This document shows, in pieces, positions 16,299-24,428 of a stretch of 64,000 nt of DNA; positions within the stretch are counted from its first letter, which is position 1; every line of letters starts with the position of its first letter. The stretch is from Candidatus Latescibacterota bacterium (lineage in GTDB: Bacteria > Latescibacterota > UBA2968 > UBA8231), in NCBI GenBank assembly GCA_022819745.1, contig JAJEGS010000021.1, positions 186,001 through 250,000 of the forward strand, read 5' to 3'. A program made the position numbers and the translations under genes. The notes beneath the pieces were generated by a model. The model did no database searches and was not told where the DNA came from. It was given only the letters and a program-made list of their open reading frames with translations.

Positions 16299-17969
16299 AT
16301 GAAGAATGGAATAGTGCGCTCAGGCGTTTGCATCCTAGGACTCTGGCTTCCCTGTATAGCCCAAGACGATCTAGTGCTCGCCCAGATAGAAGACCAACCC
16401 ATCGCCGTCGGCGAGTTCAGGGCCTATGCCGCGAATATTCCCAAAGCCTACCAGATGGGTAAGACCGGTGTCGAGGCCGACCGGATTCTACTCAATGGAC
16501 TAATCGACAAGAAACTATTGCTCGCCGAAGCGGAACGAGCTGGTATTGGCGACGAACGGGAGTTTAAGCACAAGCTCGAGCAGTTCGCCCAGGACCAGAC
16601 CGTCAGGCTCTACAGAAGTATGGAGATTGATCAGCGGATTTCCATTGTCGAAGAGGAGTTGATGCAGCACTACCGGGATTCGCACCGGGATCGCGCATTG
16701 CGCTATGCGGGTATTTTGGTAGCGACCCGAGACGAGGCCCTCGACCTGCTCGACGAACTAGAGGCTGGCGCTGATTTCAGTCAACTGGCCAGAGAGCACT
16801 CGCTTTACGAGGCGACGCGGGACCAGGGTGGGGATGTAAAAAAGTACTATACGATTGACGATACGGCTCCACCGCTGCGGAGCATTTTTTCCATGCAGGT
16901 CGGCGAGGTTTCCGAGCCGCTGCCGTGGGGCGGCGACCCGCAGCGCTACGTGATCGCCAAGGTTTTAGACGACGCGCCAGTCACCTTTCGGGAGGTAGCC
17001 CGATTCGTCAGGGAGGAGGTCTTCGCCCAAAAGCGCCTACAGCGCGCCCAAGCCCTGCGCGATTCGCTCAGCGACCAGTACGCGCCGCAAATTCACTACG
17101 ACAAGATAGACCACGTGCTGATGCGCCTAGTGCTGTCGCCTGAAGAACGGGTGGCGTCGCCCGAAGAGGGCGAAGAGATATTGTGCCGCTACAACGGCGG
17201 CGCGATCACCATTGACGATCTCGTGCTGAGCATACCGGAGAAAGCAGAGGGGTATGAGCGCGATTACGAGCGAACCTGGATCGTCGATTATCTACAGGAT
17301 TCGGCCGTCCCCAATCGGATGTTTCTGGCAGAGGCACGCAACAAGGGACTGGATAAAAATCAGATAATCCTCGCGGCGGTGGACAATAAGCGCAGCGATA
17401 TGCTGGTGAGCGCGTTGAGAAAGCGAGAGGTTGAGGAGCGGCTGCCGCCGATCACCGATGCAGAGGCACGCGCCTTCTACGATCAAAATCCCGAGAAGTT
17501 TCAGGGCTTTGAGAACATTGTCACGACCGAGATTCTGGTGGCCTTTAAGGAGCAGGCCCACAGCCTGAAAGAGGAGTTGGTGGGGGGTGCTGACGCGGTG
17601 CAGTTGGCTAGGGACTATACGATTCGCAAGGAGCGGGCGCACCACGAGGGGCAGTTGGTCTTGAGTCCGATTGGGCTGTACCAAGATATCTACAAAGTAG
17701 CCAAAGAGCTACAGGTGGGGGACGTAGGGGGACCGGTAAAGGTGAGAGGAGGGTATTCGGTATTTAAGGTGGAGGAAAAGCAACCGGCCCCCAAGAAGCC
17801 CTACCATGTTTTTTCGGAGCGACGGGCGCGGGCTTATGTGAAAATTGCACGTTCGCAAAAGGCGTACGTGCAGTATATGCGCGGGTTACACAAGAAGTAC
17901 TCGGTCGAAATTTTCGAGGATAACTTGTTGAAAATTCAAGAGGAGGAAGAAGACGTGCAGGGGGGATGA
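16299..17969 (+). CDS. Periplasmic peptidyl-prolyl isomerase/chaperone, SurA/PrsA-like, two parvulin domains
   Basis: 556 residues with a signal peptide (VCILGLWLPCIAQ). A SurA-type N-terminal helical region follows (IEDQPIAVGEFRAYA, then a helix pair to ~125). A first parvulin-like domain lies at about 130-225 (YAGILVATRDEAL, GGDVKKYYTIDD, FSMQVGEVSEPL) and a second at about 405-490 (TTEILVAFKEQA, LQVGDVGGPVKVRGGYSVFKV). Such proteins escort unfolded outer-membrane and secreted proteins. The surrounding genes for barrel-like and FlgD-domain proteins fit that role. It overlaps the next gene by an ATGA junction, so the two are translationally coupled. Confidence 0.85.
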   Translation: MKNGIVRSGVCILGLWLPCIAQDDLVLAQIEDQPIAVGEFRAYAANIPKAYQMGKTGVEADRILLNGLIDKKLLLAEAERAGIGDEREFKHKLEQFAQDQTVRLYRSMEIDQRISIVEEELMQHYRDSHRDRALRYAGILVATRDEALDLLDELEAGADFSQLAREHSLYEATRDQGGDVKKYYTIDDTAPPLRSIFSMQVGEVSEPLPWGGDPQRYVIAKVLDDAPVTFREVARFVREEVFAQKRLQRAQALRDSLSDQYAPQIHYDKIDHVLMRLVLSPEERVASPEEGEEILCRYNGGAITIDDLVLSIPEKAEGYERDYERTWIVDYLQDSAVPNRMFLAEARNKGLDKNQIILAAVDNKRSDMLVSALRKREVEERLPPITDAEARAFYDQNPEKFQGFENIVTTEILVAFKEQAHSLKEELVGGADAVQLARDYTIRKERAHHEGQLVLSPIGLYQDIYKVAKELQVGDVGGPVKVRGGYSVFKVEEKQPAPKKPYHVFSERRARAYVKIARSQKAYVQYMRGLHKKYSVEIFEDNLLKIQEEEEDVQGG

Positions 17970-19000
17970 GTATGGCTAGTTGGAGATGGGGTTTTGGCGC
18001 GTCTGTCCTAGGAGCCACCCTTTGGATCGGCTGTCAGGAGGGAGTTGAAGAGCCGCTGGCGGTTGGCGGGCCTGGGGCGATAGTTATTGAGTCTCAGGAG
18101 GAGTTAGATGCTTGGGCGGGGGCGCAGAAGGGAGCCTTTGTGGTGCAGGGGGATTTTTTATTGGAGGATGCGTACTTGAGTAGCATGGAGCCGCTGCGCA
18201 ATCTGGTCGGAGTAGAGGGAGATTTCGCAATTCGGAATAACGGGGCACTGACGGACCTGAAGGGGTTGCACAATCTCAGCTACGTAGAGGGAGATTTCGA
18301 TATTCTCGCCAATGGATTGATTGCACTGCAAGGGCTAGAACAGCTAGAACGCGTAGGGGGAAATTTCGAGATTAGCTGCAATTTTTCGCTGCGGGATCTG
18401 GATGGGCTTAAAGCGCTCAGGCGCGTCAATGGCCATCTCTTCGTCGATGCCACGACCGAGTTGATTAACATAGATGGTCTGAGCGGGCTGACTCACGTGG
18501 GGAGTAGCATCAAAATCAGGGATAACAAGGCCCTGCGAGACCTAAAGGGTCTAGGTAGCCTCTCAGTGGTAGAGGGGGATTTGCTGCTCATATTCAATGG
18601 TGCGCTCGAAGACCTGCGGGGATTGAACGGGATTGCGACTATTAAGGGTGGGTTGGCCATTGATGAGCATCCCGTCCTCAAGAGCTTGGAAGGGTTGAAC
18701 GCTCTGACGGAGGTCGGAGGCGCTCTGAGCATAAACCGCAACCAAGTCCTGCAAAACTTGGATGGGTTGGACAATCTCGGGCAAGTGGGTAAAAGCCTCT
18801 ACATTGGCGGCAACGCCCTGCTGAGCAACTTGGATGGACTGGCCCAGTTGGGCCGGATCGGCACCGGGGAGCGGGACTTGATGATTGTGGAATTGAACCC
18901 CTCGCTGCCTATGAACGCTGGTTATGAACTAGCCGAGCAACTGGGGTTGGCCGAGCATCAGTTCATCGTCTTCGACAATTTGTCGGCTAGTGCGCCGTAA
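17966..19000 (+). CDS. Repeat lipoprotein with leucine-rich-like L-domain units
   Basis: 344 residues. The ATG at 17966 overlaps the previous stop (ATGA); an ATG at 17972 is also possible. The N-terminus has a hydrophobic stretch ending TLWIGC, an imperfect lipobox. Then come about ten units of 23-24 residues (GLHNLSYVEGDFDI, GLKALRRVNGHLFV, GLGSLSVVEGDLLL), the same repeat style as the 3740-5086 protein. Coupling to the SurA-like chaperone suggests it is exported in the same programme. No enzyme domain is visible; binding or a structural role is inferred. Confidence 0.8.
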   Translation: MSMASWRWGFGASVLGATLWIGCQEGVEEPLAVGGPGAIVIESQEELDAWAGAQKGAFVVQGDFLLEDAYLSSMEPLRNLVGVEGDFAIRNNGALTDLKGLHNLSYVEGDFDILANGLIALQGLEQLERVGGNFEISCNFSLRDLDGLKALRRVNGHLFVDATTELINIDGLSGLTHVGSSIKIRDNKALRDLKGLGSLSVVEGDLLLIFNGALEDLRGLNGIATIKGGLAIDEHPVLKSLEGLNALTEVGGALSINRNQVLQNLDGLDNLGQVGKSLYIGGNALLSNLDGLAQLGRIGTGERDLMIVELNPSLPMNAGYELAEQLGLAEHQFIVFDNLSASAP

Positions 19001-19032
19001 GCCGCACCGCTAAATTCCGCTGCATTTCATAC

Positions 19033-20739
19033 ATGGTAGTCCTCTTCCGCCGATTCCATCCCGGCAGATCAATCCTGTGTTCTCTGCTCGCCATCGCCAT
19101 TTGCTATTTCGCCGCCCTCTGCGCCCTCGAAAAACGCGGCTTTTGGATTACTGATAACGCCAACAAATTCCTCCAAGTCCAAGCCTTAGCCAACAGTCGC
19201 TACACAGATTTTTCCATCCCTTGGCCGGGACAGATCGTCGATCCGGATTTCGTCTATAATCCCCTGCCCTACTATTTCACGCGCGTCGAGTCCGGCAAAC
19301 TCTATTCCGTTTTCTCGCCGGTCTTTGCCCTTATCTCGGCCCTGTTCTTTGACTATTTAGGCCATTGGGGTCTTTATCTGTTACCGGCGCTCTCCTCGCT
19401 AGCGATGCTGGCCGGTTTGGCCCAACTGGCGCATTTGATCTCCCAGCGAATTGCAGTCGGGCATGTCGCCGTCCTCACCGCCGGACTCTGTACGCCGGTG
19501 CTTTTCTACAGTCTCGTTTTCTGGGAACACACCCCGGCGATTTGCTTGGGGATTTGGAGTGTGCGCTATCTGTTGCAGTTTCTCGCAGACTCTGTCCCCA
19601 AGCACCTATTCTTGGGCATGGCCGCGGCCGGATTATCGGTTTATTTCAGAGACGAGTTCTATTTGCTTTGCCTAGTGCTGGCCCTATGCACCGCTTATTA
19701 TGCCAGTGCCGGCAGGTTAAAAATTCTCGTCTCGTCGGCCCTGATCCTCTTGGTTTCCCTCCTGCCGCTCTGGCTTTTCCAATGGCTGACCATCGGCCAT
19801 CCCTTTGGTTATCATTTGAATACGCACCTAGCCACTGCCGCCGACTGGGTCCACCATCTCGCGGCGCGGCCGCGGGTATTTTACAACCTCTTCATAGCAT
19901 CCAACCCGATCCCCTCGCTATCCCTCGTCCTCGCCCTGCCGTTCGTCATTGTCTTTGTACTCAGCCCGCGCTTTGCGCCCCCGGCTTTGCAAAAGGCCGT
20001 ACCCGCGTACAGCGTGGTGGCTCTGATAAGCGCCGGTTTATCCCTTGGGGGCTATTTCTTTTTTGCGAGCCCCATCGACTACATGCTCAAGTCGTCCAAT
20101 GCTTTCTTTGCATCGGCTCCCTTTGTAGCCTTGGCCTTCTTGCGTTCGGCCGATTCTGACGCGCCTTCTTTTAGACGCTGGATTTGGTTGGTCGCCTTGA
20201 GCTTTGCTGCCCTCTACGCCTTGGCCGCGCCCAAGGTGGGTTCCATGGGCATCCACTGGGGCAACCGCTACTTTCTGTTCCTCTACCCACTCTTCGCGGT
20301 CTTAGCAGCCGGAAACTTGATTGACTGGCTAGAACGCCAGCGGTCCTACTTCAGCGCAGGCGTCCTAGCGGTGGGTGCTGTGCTGGTACTTAGCTTTGCC
20401 GCTCAGGTGTATGGAGTTTCGATTCTTGCGGAGAAGAAAGAGTTCTCCTATCGCCTCAATAGCGAGATGCGCCAGCGCAGCGAAGAGGTCGTCATTACCA
20501 ACCAGCGCTGGGTTCCCCACGCCCTCTGCGGCGAATTTTACCTAAGACCCTTCTTTTACGTCGCTACCCCCAGACACTATGAGCGTCTGTTGCAACGTCT
20601 TTCAGAGCGGGAGTACAAGTCCTATATTTTTCTCACTCAGTACCGGGGTGGTGCTCTGCAGCCCACCGTGGAAGTAGATGATGGGTCTTTGAACTATTTC
20701 GATCTCCAGTTTTTTGCTGAAAAAATTCCCGCTCCCTAA
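19033..20739 (+). CDS. Polytopic membrane protein, possibly GT-C (family 39-like) glycosyltransferase
   Basis: 568 residues with about ten or more hydrophobic helices spread through the whole length. A long first extracytoplasmic loop carries WITDNANKFLQVQAL shortly after the first helix. The layout (TM1, a loop with an acidic residue, then many helices and a short soluble tail from about 470) is that of GT-C glycosyltransferases using lipid-linked sugars. I see no diagnostic motif that proves it. It lies between envelope genes, so a role in glycosylating surface proteins is plausible but only inferred. Confidence 0.55.
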   Translation: MVVLFRRFHPGRSILCSLLAIAICYFAALCALEKRGFWITDNANKFLQVQALANSRYTDFSIPWPGQIVDPDFVYNPLPYYFTRVESGKLYSVFSPVFALISALFFDYLGHWGLYLLPALSSLAMLAGLAQLAHLISQRIAVGHVAVLTAGLCTPVLFYSLVFWEHTPAICLGIWSVRYLLQFLADSVPKHLFLGMAAAGLSVYFRDEFYLLCLVLALCTAYYASAGRLKILVSSALILLVSLLPLWLFQWLTIGHPFGYHLNTHLATAADWVHHLAARPRVFYNLFIASNPIPSLSLVLALPFVIVFVLSPRFAPPALQKAVPAYSVVALISAGLSLGGYFFFASPIDYMLKSSNAFFASAPFVALAFLRSADSDAPSFRRWIWLVALSFAALYALAAPKVGSMGIHWGNRYFLFLYPLFAVLAAGNLIDWLERQRSYFSAGVLAVGAVLVLSFAAQVYGVSILAEKKEFSYRLNSEMRQRSEEVVITNQRWVPHALCGEFYLRPFFYVATPRHYERLLQRLSEREYKSYIFLTQYRGGALQPTVEVDDGSLNYFDLQFFAEKIPAP

Positions 20740-20786
20740 AGTATGACGCTCTCACTGTCCTCGTCTTTGGTTTCACAGCAAAAACG

Positions 20787-22430
20787 ATGCACGCGCTGGT
20801 AAGCGGGGTCTTCATCCTCCTGTGTACGGCCCTCCTAGCAGCCCAACCCCTGCCTACTCAGTTCACCGATCAAGCCGCCGCACTCGGCATCACGGCACGG
20901 AACGTCTCGGGCAGCACCCAAGAATACATCGTTGAAACTGCTGTGGGTGGTTCGGCCTTTTTCGACTACGACAGCGATGGCGACGTAGATCTATACGTGG
21001 CCAATGGCTCCCGCTTTGAAGGCTTTCCACCAGGTCAAGAGCCGACCAATCACCTCTATCGTAACCAAGGGGATCGTTTTGTTGAGGTCACTACCGCCGC
21101 TGGGGTGGGCGACACGAGTTGGGCCATGGGGTGTGCTGCTGCGGACTACGACAACGATGGCGATCTGGACCTGTATGTGACCAATTTCGGCCGCAATACC
21201 TTCTACCAGAATCAGGGCGATGGCACGTTTGAGGATGTTACTGAAAAAGCAGGTGGTGGAGACGAAAGATGGGGCGTCGGCTGTGCTTTCGGCGATGTCG
21301 ATTTAGACGGCGATGTCGATCTGTACGTGGCCAACTATATCGACTTTTCGCGGGACTATACTTCTACCGTCCCCTGCGTATGGAAGAACGTCGATATTTT
21401 TTGCGGTCCGCGCGGCTTGCTTCCCGCCGAAGATGTATTCTACCGCAACAATGGTGACGGCACCTTGGCCGACCGCAGCGAGGAAGCCGGTATTGCCGGC
21501 GCAAAGTACTATGGGTACGGAGTAGTATTCGGCGATTTCGACCGCAATGGCTGGCCCGATATTTTTGTCGCCAACGACTCGGCTCCTAACAATCTGTACC
21601 AGAACCAAGGCGACGGCACCTTTGTCGATGAGGGCCTCAGCGCGGGCGTGGCCTATAGTGGCGACGGCACCGAACAGGGGTGCATGGGCGCGGCGGTCGG
21701 CGATTACGACAACGATGGGTACTTCGATATCTTTGTCACCAACTTTGAAGGCGAGTACAATACCCTGTACAAAAATCAGCGCGGTGGATTTTTCCTCGAC
21801 GTATCCTTCGTATCTCGCGTTGCGGCGCGGGGCACTCCCGAGGTGGGATGGGGCACGGGGTTTTTCGACTTTGACAACGACGGCGACCAAGACCTCTTTG
21901 CGGCCAATGGCCACACCTATCCCCAAGCCGACTTGCCCCACACCAACAGCAGCTATGCCGAGCCTAACTTCCTCTACCAAAACTTGGGCGACGGCACCTT
22001 TGCCGAAGTATCCGAACGCGCCGGGCCGGGCTTTGCCTTAGTCGAGGTGAGCCGAGGTGCTAGCTTTGCCGACTACGACCGCGACGGCGATATAGACCTC
22101 TTCGTCTTAAATCTCAACAGCACGCCCAATCTCCTGCGCAACGATGGCGGCAACGAGGGCAACTACTTGCAAATCGCCACCGTAGGCACCCGCAGCAACC
22201 GCGATGGAATCGGCACCCGCATCGAAATAAGCGCACAAGGTAAACGCCAGGTCGCCGAGGTGCGCAGTGGCACCAGCTTTCTCTCCCACAGCGATCTCAA
22301 GGTACACTTTGGCTTGGGCGCTGCCTCCAGCGTCGAAAGCGTCGTCCTCCACTGGCCTAGCGGCACAGTCCAGACGCTGCGCGATGTGGCGGCCAATCAG
22401 ATGCTGACTGTGCGCGAGCCCGCTGATTAG
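20787..22430 (+). CDS. CRTAC1-family secreted protein (FG-GAP/VCBS + ASPIC/UnbV)
   Basis: 547 residues. The signal peptide ends near LLAAQ. FG-GAP/VCBS blades fill residues ~45-460 with the calcium loops DYDSDGDVDL, DYDNDGDLDL, DLDGDVDL, DRNGWPDI, DYDNDGYFDI, DFDNDGDQDL and DYDRDGDIDL. The last ~75 residues are ASPIC/UnbV (GTSFLSHSDLKVHFGLG, LHWPSGTVQTL). The mature N-terminus (FTDQAAALGITARNV) is the usual opening of the family. The gene runs towards the DUF6785-like gene and ends 39 bases from it. Function in bacteria is not established. Confidence 0.9.
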   Translation: MHALVSGVFILLCTALLAAQPLPTQFTDQAAALGITARNVSGSTQEYIVETAVGGSAFFDYDSDGDVDLYVANGSRFEGFPPGQEPTNHLYRNQGDRFVEVTTAAGVGDTSWAMGCAAADYDNDGDLDLYVTNFGRNTFYQNQGDGTFEDVTEKAGGGDERWGVGCAFGDVDLDGDVDLYVANYIDFSRDYTSTVPCVWKNVDIFCGPRGLLPAEDVFYRNNGDGTLADRSEEAGIAGAKYYGYGVVFGDFDRNGWPDIFVANDSAPNNLYQNQGDGTFVDEGLSAGVAYSGDGTEQGCMGAAVGDYDNDGYFDIFVTNFEGEYNTLYKNQRGGFFLDVSFVSRVAARGTPEVGWGTGFFDFDNDGDQDLFAANGHTYPQADLPHTNSSYAEPNFLYQNLGDGTFAEVSERAGPGFALVEVSRGASFADYDRDGDIDLFVLNLNSTPNLLRNDGGNEGNYLQIATVGTRSNRDGIGTRIEISAQGKRQVAEVRSGTSFLSHSDLKVHFGLGAASSVESVVLHWPSGTVQTLRDVAANQMLTVREPAD

Positions 22431-22469
22431 GAATTAGGAATTGGGAATTGTAGGAGCTGGCCGAATGAG

Positions 22470-24419
22470 CTACCACCGCGTCACCACGGCATCCCACCCC
22501 GCAATCAGATCCACCGCCATCCACAACCCTGCACTGCTGACTTGGCCCAACACCATGCCGAGAAAAAAGGGCCGCAGGCGGCGAAAGAGTGTGATTCCGC
22601 CGTACCGCAATACAATCCACTTCGCCAGCCAGCCCAGCGCCATACTCGACCAAGCGAAAAACATCACATAGGTTCCCCCCACCGGCAGGCCGATCGGGTG
22701 GATGGGCCACCACAAGAAGCGGTGGCGCAGGTACAACAATAGAAACATCAGCCCGGCCCCCAAGCCGGTGAACGCGCCACGCGGGCCCCAGAAATTCCAC
22801 GCGGCCACCGGATTGAGTTGATTCGCCGCCATATCGTTAAACGTCCAGCGGCCCATGATGCTGTAAAACCAGTAGTGGAGATTGACCCCGCCGTAGGTAT
22901 AGGCGATGGAAAGCACCGTCCAAGCTGAGGCGACCAAGCTCACGGCGATTGCTATGAGCAAAGCCCAAAACAGCGGCGGCCGGCGCGTCCCGACGACCTC
23001 GGCTAGTCGGGTGCTGTTGGAGGCTGCCGCCATCATGGTCGTGCGGATATCCCCGGCCCAGCCATTGGCAAACCCGAGTACCATCAATCCTCGCGGCCCA
23101 ATAGGTGCCGTGCCCAGCGCATTGATCACAAAGGCTGGCGGCGTCATCTGCGTCCGGCCATACCCCATCCCCCCCTCGGCGACGATCCGCGTCAAACCGA
23201 CGAATACCACAAAGGCGATAACGAGCAATAGCAGCGCCGCCCCCACGGGTAATCCCGCGCTTTTCAACCATAAGAGCGCGTAAAGGAAGGCCCCGATCAG
23301 GATCCACACGGCTTTGCGGTAGGAGAGTATCTGCCCTGAGCCCTCTTTCGGGTCCTTTTTTTCCCACGCTCCGACGACCACTTCTTTGAGGTGCCGACGG
23401 GCGGTCCACAAACTGGCTGCCACGAGGGCAATCAACGCCCCAATGGCCTGCTGGGCGGTGGCGATGGACCCTTCGGTGTGCATCAGCCGGATCTCTGGAA
23501 TGCTGAACCCGAGGGTGTTGAAAAGGCCCAACTGGAAGAAGTTGAGCAAGTAGAAAAACCACAGACTAAAGGAGATCTCCAGACTCAGGAAGTACGTCAG
23601 GCCAAGGACGATAAACCACAAGTTGAACAAGACGCCCCGCATATCGTGGAAGATGGTCAATTGGGTTGACAACTCGATGGGGGAAATAAAGGGATAGTAC
23701 TTGTGTAGGGCATTGATTCCCAAGAGGACGAAGGGAATGGCAAACCCCAACCACATCAGCGGTTCTTTTAGAAAGGGGTTGACCGCCGAAGGTCTGTCGT
23801 CCTCGTGGATCATGTACAGCGGCAACTGGACGAGAGGGAAGATCAAGCGCTCGTTGCGGGCCCATTGTTCGTGGAGCAGAGCAGATAGGGCGATCATCAT
23901 CAAATAGAGCGCGCCCAAAAAAGAAGCCCACGCCAACAAGGGCACCAGCCATACTCCCCAGGGGATAGCCACCTCTTGGGGCAACCCTTCGTAGAAGTAC
24001 TTGACTGCCATCGGGTCTTGCGGTGCCAGCCACGGCTGGATATAGGGGTGGAGCAGTTCGGCCCAGTTGTTTTCGGGCGTGGCATAGTAATAGACTCCGG
24101 CCAAAAAGGGGACCAATTGCGCCGTGACTCCCGTGGAAGGAATCGCCGAAGCCGCGACCATCATGGCGTAGATTACCACTAGCTCCTGGGCCGATAAGCT
24201 CCATTTGCGCCTGATCCATTTGAGCGGAATGTTGATCAATAGCAGGAGGAAGAGGAGGAAAATCGCGCTCAGGGCGATGAAATCCCCGGTCCAATCGAGG
24301 GTCCCCATGACCAGAAGGCCATAGGGGAAAACCGTGTTGATCACCACGGCCATCAAAGCGCCGACAAGTACGGCCCGATACGGCATCCATCCTTTGTCGC
24401 TGGCGACGAATTGACTCAT
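22470..24419 (-). CDS. DUF6785-family polytopic membrane protein
   Basis: 649 residues with about 14 hydrophobic segments. The N-terminal block (SLSAQELVVIYAMMVAASAIPSTG, described here only in part as QELVVIYAMM) and the central RIVAEGGMGYGRTQMTPP region match, from memory, the DUF6785/DUF6784 proteins that are common in Planctomycetes-like and Latescibacteria-like genomes and distantly resemble oligopeptide transporters. The substrate is unknown. The gene starts nine bases after the stop of the MFS/spermidine-synthase fusion, so they form a two-gene operon. Confidence 0.75.
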   Translation of the reverse strand: MSQFVASDKGWMPYRAVLVGALMAVVINTVFPYGLLVMGTLDWTGDFIALSAIFLLFLLLLINIPLKWIRRKWSLSAQELVVIYAMMVAASAIPSTGVTAQLVPFLAGVYYYATPENNWAELLHPYIQPWLAPQDPMAVKYFYEGLPQEVAIPWGVWLVPLLAWASFLGALYLMMIALSALLHEQWARNERLIFPLVQLPLYMIHEDDRPSAVNPFLKEPLMWLGFAIPFVLLGINALHKYYPFISPIELSTQLTIFHDMRGVLFNLWFIVLGLTYFLSLEISFSLWFFYLLNFFQLGLFNTLGFSIPEIRLMHTEGSIATAQQAIGALIALVAASLWTARRHLKEVVVGAWEKKDPKEGSGQILSYRKAVWILIGAFLYALLWLKSAGLPVGAALLLLVIAFVVFVGLTRIVAEGGMGYGRTQMTPPAFVINALGTAPIGPRGLMVLGFANGWAGDIRTTMMAAASNSTRLAEVVGTRRPPLFWALLIAIAVSLVASAWTVLSIAYTYGGVNLHYWFYSIMGRWTFNDMAANQLNPVAAWNFWGPRGAFTGLGAGLMFLLLYLRHRFLWWPIHPIGLPVGGTYVMFFAWSSMALGWLAKWIVLRYGGITLFRRLRPFFLGMVLGQVSSAGLWMAVDLIAGWDAVVTRW

Positions 24420-24428
24420 AGATAGACC

